NCBI GenBank assembly: GCA_019417795.1
Contig: DXUR01000147.1
Coordinates: forward strand, 1 to 6,635
DNA length: 6,635 nucleotides
Origin: Clostridiales bacterium
GTDB lineage: Bacteria; Bacillota_A; Clostridia; Oscillospirales; Oscillospiraceae
Direction of reading: 5' to 3'
Part shown: positions 1 to 5,534 of the stretch, in pieces
Numbering within the stretch: the stretch's first letter is position 1
How the letters are laid out: each line of letters begins with the position of its first letter
Translations under genes and position numbers: made by a program
The notes under the pieces: model-generated
Databases searched by the model: none
Seen by the model: only the letters and a program-made list of their open reading frames with translations
Told to the model about the DNA's origin: nothing

Positions 1-39
1 CACCACCTGCCGGGCAGTGCGCAGGGTTATGCCAGCCAT
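1..39 (-). CDS. Start of a second gene of the methylase operon (partial, 13 codons in window)
   Basis: Reading leftward on the minus strand, the methylase stop codon TAA (41-39) shares its last A with an ATG (39-37), giving TAATG. The frame stays open to the window edge and reads MAGITLRTARQVV. A strong ribosome site, AAAGGAG, lies inside the last codons of the methylase gene, about 8 bases before this ATG, so translation of the two genes is very probably coupled. The protein is too short here to identify. In operons of this kind the partner downstream of such a methylase is often a helicase or a restriction nuclease, but that is only an expectation from context. Confidence 0.65.
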   Translation of the reverse strand, partial: MAGITLRTARQVV

Positions 40-1982
40 TATGCCATCTCCTTTATCATTCCTTGAATATAGTTTACTTCTTCACTAGACAAACCATATT
101 TTTCAAACAGTTGTTTGTCTGTCCATTTTCTTGTAAAATCCTGACAAGGAACAAATGCAAATGACGCTTTGCTTAACTGCTGCGTCATTGCAATTTGTAG
201 GATAAGAAATCGAACAAATTGCGTCTTTAAGTAATCCATATAGTTGGTTGCTTCTTCTTTTGAATCAAATGCTCCCGCCACAAGATACGTTTCGGAACAT
301 ATTTCACCCGGCTTCAAAAGCTCCATCGTCGAAAGAACACGGTACTTTCCATCCTTGGCTGGTTGTCCTGCGTGTTCTGCCGTAAGACGAGAAATGATAA
401 TTTTCCATTGGTCAATCATTTCTGTTCCAACCCTTATTTCGGTTCTTTTATATGGGCCACGTCCTCCATTGTATCGTAGTATAACATCACCGGTTTTCAT
501 TGGCTTTGCTGTTGTTGCAAGTCCAAATGGTTTTCTGCTGGAAACCACTTTATCCAGTGTTAATTCTCCATCTTCTTTTACTTTTTTGACTATTTCGGAT
601 GCAACTGGATAGCGAATAAATGTTTGAAACTCATTCAAATCTCTGTATGCTGTTGTAGCTTTTCCATTACGATAGTTTGTATACTTACACTTACCGTTAT
701 ATGCTTCTTTCCAGACAAAATAGCAAACGCCACCTGCAACATCTACATTCGGAAAAACATCTAGCGAATTAGAATAATCAACCAATGTTGAAATATGTCT
801 ATCTCCTAGCATTTCCTCTCTGAACTTATCTAGTCCTTTACCGCCGGAGTACCATTTTGCAGGAATAATCAAGCAAATTGCGCCTGGATGTGTAGTTTTG
901 ATTGCTTCGATAAAACGATTATAGATAGGCGTTGCACTTACGCCGGCACCGCCATCACTTATCTGATACGGCGGGTTTCCGATGACATAATCAAACTTCA
1001 TGCTGGTACTCCCTTCCTGAATGGTTTCAAAGTTCTGGGCGGTTCCATGGCTGCCCTTGCGCCAGTTTTTCACTTTACAGGATACCGTAGGCGGCTGCAG
1101 CTCTGCCGCCCCGAACATGGAAAAGAGGTCAAGCTGTTCTGCCTCCGGCTGGGGCTTGCCGCCGGGCACGGACAGGTGCAAGCCGTCCATTTGCCACAGG
1201 TTCCAGCTGATGATGTTGGCGATAGGCTGTAACTCTTCTTTTGTGGGTTTGCGCTGCCAGCGGGCTTGCAGATGCTCTGCATAGGTCAGCAGCAGGTTAA
1301 CCCTCGCCAGCAAAAGGTTATCGCCCTGATACTCGTAGCCGTAGGTGGACTGCACCGCATGGGTGGCATATTTGCGCCACTCGTCCTCTGTGGCGGCGTT
1401 CTCGCTTACCACCCGCAGCTTGCGGTCCAGAATGCCAATGCGCCGGGCTACCGGGATCATCTCGCCGGTGGCGGCATCGTACCGGGACGCCAGAAAGGGG
1501 GCTTCGCCGCAGGTCACTTCCAAGCGGCGGCTCTGCACATACTGCACCCATGCCGGGGCTCTGCCCCCGCAAGCCGGGAACTGCACCGGCGTTTCCACCG
1601 TCTGCCAGCCTTGGGGCAGCTCCACCGTGAACTGCCCGGCGCTCTCCCCTGCCCCCAGCCCACGGAACCAATCGGCGTCCAGTGCGTTGTTCATCTTGTT
1701 GCAGACCCATGCGGGCGAGAATACTTCGCCTTTTTTGCGGGTGCGCTGCTGCTGGGTGTCGGTCTGCTTCATCATCCGGGGCAGCACCACCTCGTAGTGG
1801 GTCAGCCCGAGCTGCTGGGTGGTGATCTGGGATTTATCCGTGACAGGTTCGTACATTACCGTTTGCAGCTCTTCCGGCGGGTCGGTGGCCCAGATGATGT
1901 TTTTACCGGTGGATTTATCTTTTAGTAGCGTATCCAGCACCGCCTGCACTTCCGGTGCGTGAAAGTCGATCAGTTGTTCCAA
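39..1982 (-). CDS. Eco57I-like N6-adenine DNA methyltransferase / restriction-modification protein
   Basis: This 647-aa protein should transfer a methyl group from S-adenosylmethionine to adenine in DNA, protecting or marking host DNA. The catalytic NPPYQ tetrapeptide motif (motif IV) is at residues 336-340. KGEVFSP at 84-90 resembles the motif X region of gamma-class adenine methylases. TCGEAPFL (157-164), RIGILDRKLRVV (181-192) and YEYQGDNLLLARVNLL (216-231) look like the cofactor-binding core of this family, with CGEAPF in place of a classic DPxxGxG motif I. Residues from about 430 on probably hold the target-recognition region. I see no separate nuclease motif. The start is TTG at 1982-1980, chosen because GAGGG lies 8 bases upstream. 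The gene is a compositional mosaic: codons after about 325 are AT-rich and those before it are GC-rich. It overlaps the next gene by one base and is divergent from the XRE regulator. Specificity, and whether it also cuts DNA, cannot be read from the sequence. Confidence 0.85.
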   Translation of the reverse strand: MEQLIDFHAPEVQAVLDTLLKDKSTGKNIIWATDPPEELQTVMYEPVTDKSQITTQQLGLTHYEVVLPRMMKQTDTQQQRTRKKGEVFSPAWVCNKMNNALDADWFRGLGAGESAGQFTVELPQGWQTVETPVQFPACGGRAPAWVQYVQSRRLEVTCGEAPFLASRYDAATGEMIPVARRIGILDRKLRVVSENAATEDEWRKYATHAVQSTYGYEYQGDNLLLARVNLLLTYAEHLQARWQRKPTKEELQPIANIISWNLWQMDGLHLSVPGGKPQPEAEQLDLFSMFGAAELQPPTVSCKVKNWRKGSHGTAQNFETIQEGSTSMKFDYVIGNPPYQISDGGAGVSATPIYNRFIEAIKTTHPGAICLIIPAKWYSGGKGLDKFREEMLGDRHISTLVDYSNSLDVFPNVDVAGGVCYFVWKEAYNGKCKYTNYRNGKATTAYRDLNEFQTFIRYPVASEIVKKVKEDGELTLDKVVSSRKPFGLATTAKPMKTGDVILRYNGGRGPYKRTEIRVGTEMIDQWKIIISRLTAEHAGQPAKDGKYRVLSTMELLKPGEICSETYLVAGAFDSKEEATNYMDYLKTQFVRFLILQIAMTQQLSKASFAFVPCQDFTRKWTDKQLFEKYGLSSEEVNYIQGMIKEMA

Positions 1983-2060
1983 CGGGGATTCCCTCGCTTT
2001 GCCTTAGCGTTGCGGCGGAAGTGTCAGTATTCTTATCACTTTCGCGCTATTATGATAATA

Positions 2061-2089
2061 ATATTATCACTTTTAAGCAAAACTGACAA
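2061..2089 (-). promoter_or_regulatory. Promoter of the methylase operon
   Basis: On the minus strand TTGTCA (2089-2084) is followed after exactly 17 bases by TAATAT (2066-2061), with a TG one base before the -10 box (extended -10). Transcription would start near 2054, leaving a leader of about 70 bases before the TTG start. The -10 box lies inside one GATAA-N5-TTATC site and the -35 box starts another, so a protein bound at either site should block it. Confidence 0.6.
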
Positions 2090-2104
2090 CGGGATTATCG
2101 GTTT

Positions 2105-2133
2105 TTGTCAAAAGCGACAATATTATTTATACT
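2105..2133 (+). promoter_or_regulatory. Promoter of the XRE regulator gene
   Basis: TTGTCA (2105-2110) and TATACT (2128-2133) are separated by 17 bases, a near-consensus housekeeping promoter. Transcription would start near 2140, about 20 bases before the ATG. The inverted pair TTGTC-N6-GACAA (2105-2120) covers the -35 box and part of the spacer, which fits autorepression. Only 15 bp separate this -35 box from the -35 box of the methylase promoter on the other strand. Confidence 0.7.
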
Positions 2134-2159
2134 GATAGCAAAGAAAGGCAGGGATTAGG

Positions 2160-2462
2160 ATGATTGGCGAACGGCTCGCGGAATTACGCAAATTAAACGG
2201 TGAAACGCAAGAAGATTTAGCAAAAGCATTTCATGTTTCAGTGCCCACCGTCCGCACATGGGAACGCGACAAAGCATCTCCCAGCCATGAAGTTTTGATT
2301 GCACTCTGCAAGCGTTATGGCACCTCTGCCGACTACCTACTGGGTCTGACCGACATCGACCCCTCCGACGAAGCCCGCAAGCAGCGCCAGCGCCTGACCG
2401 AAGAAGAACAGAACGAGATGCACCGCTACGAAGAATATTTGCTCTGGAAACGCAAAAAATAA
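2160..2462 (+). CDS. XRE-family helix-turn-helix repressor, likely controller of the methylase operon
   Basis: This 100-aa cytoplasmic DNA-binding protein has an HTH_3 (Cro/C1-type) domain over about residues 3-62. TQEDLAKAFHVSVPTVRTWE is the helix-turn-helix, and DYLLGLTD closes the domain as in many phage and toxin-antitoxin regulators. The remaining 35 or so residues are highly charged and probably helical, perhaps for oligomer formation. The ATG at 2160 is preceded by AAAGG and AGGG, a moderate ribosome site. The gene is divergent from the methylase, and the shared gap carries repeated GAYAA/TTATC sites over both promoters, so I infer a role like that of restriction-modification controller proteins: limiting the methylase operon and itself. 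It ends in its own terminator just before hicA, so a direct role in the HicAB locus is less likely. Confidence 0.85.
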   Translation: MIGERLAELRKLNGETQEDLAKAFHVSVPTVRTWERDKASPSHEVLIALCKRYGTSADYLLGLTDIDPSDEARKQRQRLTEEEQNEMHRYEEYLLWKRKK

Positions 2463-2504
2463 GCCGCCCAGCGAGACCGTAAGGTCGCTGGGCGGCTTAT
2501 TTGC
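2461..2504 (+). terminator. GC-rich hairpin terminator after the XRE gene
   Basis: A perfect 14-bp stem pairs 2461-2474 with 2485-2498 around a 10-base loop region, followed by TATTT. It starts within the stop codon of the XRE gene. Read on the other strand the same stem is followed by a better T-run (TTATTTTTT), so it may work both ways. It closely resembles the hairpin at 3301-3341. Confidence 0.8.
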
Positions 2505-2508
2505 CCTC

Positions 2509-2537
2509 TTGACAAATACGTAAAATACGTATACAAT
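2509..2537 (+). promoter_or_regulatory. hicAB promoter with built-in operator palindrome
   Basis: TTGACA (2509-2514) and TACAAT (2532-2537) are separated by exactly 17 bases. The spacer contains ATACGTA-AAA-TACGTAT (2516-2532), a perfect 7-bp inverted repeat. An operator in this position fits autorepression by the HicB antitoxin through its ribbon-helix-helix domain, as is known for HicAB loci. The binding itself is inferred. Confidence 0.8.
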
Positions 2538-2574
2538 GAAACTGTAATCCTGAAAGAAAGGAGGGGCACCCGCC

Positions 2575-2766
2575 ATGCCGATGACTCCCAAGCAAATGAT
2601 TCGCTTGCTGGAGCAGAACGGCTTTGTTTTAGTCAGTGCAAATGGGTCACACTACAAGTACCATAACCCAACTACCAACAAAACCACTGTCGTTCCATTT
2701 CACGCAAAGGATCTGAAGCCCGGTACCGAGAAAAATATTCTCAAATTAGCCGGACTCAAAAAGTAA
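2575..2766 (+). CDS. hicA: HicA toxin (mRNA interferase)
   Basis: This 63-aa protein is the usual length for HicA, a small double-stranded-RNA-binding-fold ribonuclease that cuts mRNA and stops growth when not held by HicB. The signature is intact: an N-terminal helix (PKQMIRLLEQNGF), then NGSHYKY with the catalytic histidine at residue 26, then VPFHAKDLKPGT and the C-terminal helix. AAAGGAGGGG (2557-2566) lies about 10 bases before the ATG at 2575. A second in-frame ATG at 2581 is a possible alternative start that would remove two residues. The gene sits under a near-consensus promoter with an operator palindrome. Its partner gene hicB lies 140 bases downstream, unusually far. No damage to the toxin is visible. 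Confidence 0.92.
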   Translation: MPMTPKQMIRLLEQNGFVLVSANGSHYKYHNPTTNKTTVVPFHAKDLKPGTEKNILKLAGLKK

Positions 2767-2795
2767 GAATATGATGATTGTAGACTTCATATTCT
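2766..2795 (+). other. Inverted repeat directly after the hicA stop, in the hicA-hicB gap
   Basis: AGAATATGA (2766-2774) pairs perfectly with TCATATTCT (2787-2795) around a 12-base loop. It is AT-rich and has no T-run after it, so it is a weak terminator at best. It could protect the hicA end of the mRNA, slow transcription, or bind a protein. The rest of the gap (2796-2890) holds TACAAT at 2825 and similar AT-rich hexamers, but I found no matching -35 box, so no convincing second promoter for hicB. Confidence 0.4.
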
Positions 2796-2906
2796 GAAAC
2801 TGCGAAGCACTGCATAGACTATTCTACAATTTCCAACCAATAATGTAGGCCTGTTAAATGAAGGTACATTGATTGTTTGTTGAATTATAAAAGGTGAGGT
2901 CACATT

Positions 2907-3284
2907 ATGAATGCTATTTTCTATCCCGCAATTTTTCACCCGGAAAAAAGCGGGTACTCTGTTGATATTCCCGATATTGAGGGCTGCTTCACCCAAGGCG
3001 ATACCATGGACGAAGCCGTCCGCATGGCACAGGATGCCATCGGCCTTATGCTGGAAGATTGCAAAGTCTGCCCGGAGCCTTCTGTCCCTTCTGCACTCCA
3101 TGTTGACCCGGAAGATTTTGTGGTGATGGTGCCTTTCGATATGGAAGAGTACGAAAAGCGGTACAGACCCGTAAAGAAAACCCTTTCCATTCCCGGCTGG
3201 CTCAACGATGCCGCCGAATCGGCACACATCAACTTTTCCGGCGTCCTTCAGGATGCGCTGAAAGAGAAGCTCCATCTGGCATAA
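2907..3284 (+). CDS. hicB: HicB antitoxin with C-terminal ribbon-helix-helix domain
   Basis: This 125-aa protein neutralises HicA and represses the locus. Residues 1-55 or so form the degenerate RNase-H-like HicB fold with the family pattern FYPAIF, GYSVDIPDIEGCFTQGDT and DEAVRMAQDAIGLML. Residues 90-123 (KKTLSIPGWLNDAAE then the helix NFSGVLQDALKEKL) are a ribbon-helix-helix DNA-binding domain, the HicB type that reads an inverted-repeat operator. AAGGTGAGG (2891-2899) precedes the ATG by 7 bases, and the protein begins right at the conserved first strand, so the start is secure. The gap to hicA is 140 bases where direct adjacency is usual. The locus ends in a hairpin terminator at 3301. Both genes look intact and functional. 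Confidence 0.92.
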   Translation: MNAIFYPAIFHPEKSGYSVDIPDIEGCFTQGDTMDEAVRMAQDAIGLMLEDCKVCPEPSVPSALHVDPEDFVVMVPFDMEEYEKRYRPVKKTLSIPGWLNDAAESAHINFSGVLQDALKEKLHLA

Positions 3285-3300
3285 GTATAAGTACAACAAC

Positions 3301-3345
3301 AGCCGCCCAACAGTTGACCGCTATGGTCTTGCTGGGCGGCTGTTT
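3301..3345 (+). terminator. Hairpin terminator after hicB, related to the one at 2461
   Basis: AGCCGCCCA (3301-3309) pairs with TGGGCGGCT (3333-3341), and an inner GACC/GGTC (3316-3319 with 3325-3328) closes a small loop. GTTTGCC follows, so the T-run is short. It lies between hicB and the convergent minus-strand gene and may end transcription of both. Arms, inner GACC/GGTC and the trailing TTTGCC match the 2461 hairpin, which points to a common origin. Confidence 0.65.
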
Positions 3346-3360
3346 GCCGTCTATTATCCG

Positions 3361-3717
3361 TTAGTTCACGTTATCTTTTTTCTCCGGATTCAACTCTTTG
3401 CGAATTTCATCTAAACTCATATTTTTATATAGAATCATGTTTAATTTACTTTCTTGAATGTTTAAAAACATTGCTCTTGCCCAAAGCGCAGACTTATATT
3501 TCTTATAGTAGTCAGTAACATACTTATTGTCTGTGATATCTTTTTCTTTCCAGTTTTCAAAGAAATAGCACAAATTTATCGCACAATCTGCGGCTTTTGT
3601 TACTTTTCTAAAGCATTTCTGCGCATCTTCGCTATGATTCCCATGAATAATACGTTCCAATTGGACATATAGTCTGTTAATCGTCGTAATATGGCTTCTC
3701 ATTTTTTCGACAATCAT
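3361..3717 (-). CDS. Unrecognised 118-aa helical protein
   Basis: I do not recognise this family. The product is a soluble, mostly helical protein with no signal peptide or membrane segment. It is rich in Lys, Asn and aromatic residues, with stretches such as RLYVQLERII, CAINLCYFFENW and SALWARAMFLNI that look like amphipathic helices. RIIHGNH (residues 23-29) recalls an R-x5-H arrangement, but the residue after Arg is not polar, so I do not call it a HEPN nuclease. There is no good ribosome site before the ATG at 3717. Instead its A overlaps the TAA of an upstream open frame (TAATG), so translation may depend on reinitiation, or the two frames may be one gene split by a frameshift. It is AT-rich and convergent with hicB. 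Confidence that it is coding is moderate. Confidence 0.55.
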   Translation of the reverse strand: MIVEKMRSHITTINRLYVQLERIIHGNHSEDAQKCFRKVTKAADCAINLCYFFENWKEKDITDNKYVTDYYKKYKSALWARAMFLNIQESKLNMILYKNMSLDEIRKELNPEKKDNVN

Positions 3718-3875
3718 TACATCATTGCCATTCGAGCGCCAGACCTTAATTTCTCATGATAATATGCACTGATAGTGCGCTTTTCATCCACATATTCCAC
3801 GCATTTTAAGCTATCCGCAGCGTCTCTAAGAATTCTGTAGCCATTTTGTAGCCACTGGCTACAACGCAACCTCCG
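3717..3875 (-). pseudogene. Remnant reading frame upstream of and overlapping the 118-aa gene
   Basis: On the minus strand an open frame runs from just after a TAG (3878-3876) to the TAA at 3719-3717, which overlaps the ATG of the next gene by one base. The C-terminal part reads protein-like, for example DSLKCVEYVDEKRTISAYY followed by HEKLRSGARMAMM. No ATG with a ribosome site opens it. A TTG at 3869 is the first possible start and directly abuts GGAGG, too close to be used. A second frame just upstream (ATGGCTACAG at 3846-3837) reads MATEFLETLRIA and then stops, as if the original gene had been frameshifted. I take it as the tail of a broken gene, function unknown. Confidence 0.35.
3836..3864. 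repeat. TGTAGCCA direct and inverted repeat cluster
   Basis: TGTAGCCA occurs at 3836-3843 and, 11 bp further, at 3847-3854. The second copy is half of a perfect 9-bp palindrome, TTGTAGCCA-C-TGGCTACAA (3846-3864). Three half-sites spaced by about one helical turn look like a protein-binding site, perhaps an operator or a recombination site. It lies in the non-conserved stretch between the 118-aa gene and tnpV. Nothing identifies the ligand. Confidence 0.5.
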
Positions 3876-3940
3876 CTAGCTGATTCACCTCAAAGCCACT
3901 CGGTACTACTGTAAATAAATGATACATAGAGGTTTGCAAT

Positions 3941-4314
3941 ATGGAAAAATACATTTACGATAACAGCAACTTTGGTATGAGCTACATGGAGAATACTATC
4001 TGCCGTGTCTGGTCATCCCAGAGGAAGAAGTACACACCATCGGTATCTGGGGCAGAAAGCACCAGCAGTACCTCAGAGAATACCGTCCTATTATCTACTC
4101 TGATCTGGTTCTCAGCGGCAAGCTGTACGGCTATCTCTCTGACATTGATACTCAGGCTCGAAATAAGCTCGACTTGCTTGTAACGCAGCTGGCAGAGAAA
4201 GAGGGAATCAACGAGTCTCTGAAAGCACAGAATCAGCTTGCATGGATCGGAGCCATGAACAACATCCGCAACCGTGCGGAGGAATTCATCAACGCAGAAT
4301 TGATTTTCGCATAA
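3941..4314 (+). pseudogene. tnpV: tnpV transposon protein, broken by a one-base frameshift
   Basis: TnpV is a small accessory protein, about 120 aa, of Tn4451-type transposons in Clostridia; its role is not established. The ATG at 3941, with AGAGG 8 bases upstream, opens MEKYIYDNSN, the usual N-terminus. The rest of the protein is in another frame from about 3973: WYELHGEYYLPCLVIPEEE, then IGIWGRKHQQYLREY, SGKLYGYLSDIDTQAR and AWIGAMNNIRNRAEEFIN, ending at TAA 4312-4314. The whole span is 374 bases, one short of 125 codons, so a single lost base near 3970-3973 explains it. There is no good start codon inside the second frame. The large serine recombinase TnpX that belongs with such elements is absent from the window. 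A sequencing error at this spot would also explain the break. Confidence 0.85.
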
Positions 4315-4320
4315 TTTAGC

Positions 4321-4362
4321 ATCAGCCGGGCAGTGGTTAGCTGCTCGGCTGATATTTTGTTT
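4321..4362 (+). terminator. Hairpin terminator after tnpV
   Basis: A 13-bp stem with one G-T wobble pairs 4321-4333 with 4341-4353 around TGGTTAG, followed by ATTTTGTTT. It fits an intrinsic terminator for the plus-strand tnpV transcript. It also sits just past the end of the convergent ATPase gene, but on that strand it lacks a T-run. Confidence 0.8.
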
Positions 4363-5526
4363 CTACTTAACGATCTGCGCATACAATGCGTCGGTAATTT
4401 GACGCATTATTTCACTATTGATATCACGCATATTAGAATAGCGTGAAACATCAATATCTATTATATCTGAAGCCTGTAACGTGCTGTCAAGCCCAGGACA
4501 CTCATGTTTGATTTTTTCTAAATAGTGCTCGCTCTTAAAAGCTACATATTGTTCTTTTTCTTGTGTGGAAAGCGGCCAAAATGCACATTTATAACTAAAT
4601 CTTGAACGCAGTTCCGGTGGCAAAAATTCACCTATTCGTTCCTTAGGCATATTGGAAGTAAAAATTATGATGTATTTTTCTAAGTCATATTCACGTCCCA
4701 AAGAATCTGTGAATTTTCCTTCTTCAAGCAACTGTAAGAAAAAGTTATAAACAGCCTTACTTGCTTTTTCAAACTCATCTATAAGAATTACCTTGCTTCG
4801 GCTACGCATAAGCTTGTCGGGCAATTCACCTTTATTACTGCCTATATAACCTCGTGGGCTACCAATCAAACTGTTAAGAGCATCTTGAGCACTGTAATTG
4901 CCGAAATTGATTTTTATCATAGGTTCATCTGCGGCTAACTTTTGATGAAGCAATCTTGCGACTTCTGTTTTACCGATACCGGAAGCACCACATATCAATA
5001 CGGAAAAAATCGGCTGTTGCCCAATCCGGTTAAACAGTCTATATTTCGTCAATTCCTCTTTCAGACGTTTTTTGAAAAGCTCATTTCCAAAAAGATTTTG
5101 ATTTAGATAAGCCAAAACATTTTCAAAATCAGATTGATCAATATCAACGATATTTTGAATTGGGTCTTTTTCAATTTCAAGAAAATCCTCAAGGTCAAGA
5201 ACTTCATCAATCTTATAATACAGTAAATCTCGTACTTGTTTGCTGTATTGACGTTCAATGATAACATACAGTGCAACGGATTGCTCTTGTTGAATTATAT
5301 TCAACAAGAGCTCAGCTGGAGCGATGAGAGCGTCTGCACGATCTTCATTATAAAACAAAGAAGATAAGTCAATAAAGACTGAAAGAGTACCTGGTGGAAG
5401 TTCAAATTTCGATTGATCCTTAGCAAAAAAAGACCAACTTAATATTTGTCCACCTGCTTCCTCAATCGCTTTAACTACACGCTCTCTGTTCTTTCTGTCA
5501 TATTCGTAAATGCTTACTCTGTCCAT
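4363..5526 (-). CDS. AAA+ ATPase with Clp-type motor domain and receiver-like N-terminal domain
   Basis: The 387-aa soluble protein should hydrolyse ATP, probably as a ring-shaped oligomer that remodels or unfolds a protein partner. The AAA+ domain spans about 145-387. It has Walker A GASGIGKT (180-187), a GYIG pore-loop-like motif (226-229) as in ClpB/ClpA second domains, Walker B VILIDE (246-251), sensor-1 FTSN (289-292), arginine finger ELRSRF (305-310) and a likely sensor-2 Arg in NMRD (365-368). All key residues are present. Residues 1-120 alternate strands and helices like a response-regulator receiver: IYEYD, a helix, then LSVFIDLSS with Asp53 where the phospho-acceptor would be, then VALYVIIER. 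This match is by pattern only. There is no ClpP-binding loop that I can recognise and no Clp N-domain. The ATG lies 8 bases after the stop of the upstream gene, whose TAG forms part of the ribosome site TAGGTGA. The two proteins therefore most likely work together. Confidence 0.85.
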   Translation of the reverse strand: MDRVSIYEYDRKNRERVVKAIEEAGGQILSWSFFAKDQSKFELPPGTLSVFIDLSSLFYNEDRADALIAPAELLLNIIQQEQSVALYVIIERQYSKQVRDLLYYKIDEVLDLEDFLEIEKDPIQNIVDIDQSDFENVLAYLNQNLFGNELFKKRLKEELTKYRLFNRIGQQPIFSVLICGASGIGKTEVARLLHQKLAADEPMIKINFGNYSAQDALNSLIGSPRGYIGSNKGELPDKLMRSRSKVILIDEFEKASKAVYNFFLQLLEEGKFTDSLGREYDLEKYIIIFTSNMPKERIGEFLPPELRSRFSYKCAFWPLSTQEKEQYVAFKSEHYLEKIKHECPGLDSTLQASDIIDIDVSRYSNMRDINSEIMRQITDALYAQIVK

Positions 5527-5534
5527 GATATCAC

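Larger units (their letters stand above)
2023..2146. repeat. 31-bp-period operator array between divergent promoters
   Basis: Four units spaced 31 bp apart start at 2023, 2054, 2085 and 2116. Units two and three agree at 19 of 31 positions and each carry an inverted pair GAYAA-N5-TTATC (2054-2068 and 2085-2099). Unit one keeps only the right half, TTATC (2033-2037), and unit four only the left half, GACAA (2116-2120). TTATCACTTT is repeated exactly at 2033 and 2064. A period of 31 bp is close to three helical turns, which puts all sites on one face. The divergently transcribed XRE protein is the obvious candidate ligand, but this is inferred from position only. Confidence 0.6.

Noticed and set aside
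888..1797. Other overlapping frames on both strands inside the methylase gene
   Set aside because: No ribosome sites, no recognisable domains, and the methylase frame carries family motifs along this whole stretch.
1266..1925. Long plus-strand open frame of 219 codons opposite the methylase gene
   Set aside because: It lies fully antisense to the conserved, GC-rich half of the methylase. Such frames arise from codon bias, and its product shows low-complexity Gly/His/Leu composition with no domain.
2033..2120. Short repeats between the divergent genes as a CRISPR-like array
   Set aside because: The units are only partly alike, spacer and repeat are not separable, there are only four units, and no cas gene is present. 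Operator sites explain them better.
2337..2591. Minus-strand 84-codon frame across the XRE end and hicA promoter
   Set aside because: It runs through a strong terminator and promoter and is antisense to two supported features.
2825..2830. TACAAT in the hicA-hicB gap as a second promoter
   Set aside because: No -35-like hexamer lies 16-18 bases upstream.
2787..3299. Minus-strand frames opposite hicB
   Set aside because: HicB is a clear family match with a good ribosome site; the antisense frames have neither.
3631..3651. RIIHGNH in the 118-aa protein as a HEPN ribonuclease motif
   Set aside because: The residue after Arg is Ile instead of the usual polar one, and no nucleotidyltransferase or other HEPN partner is next to it.
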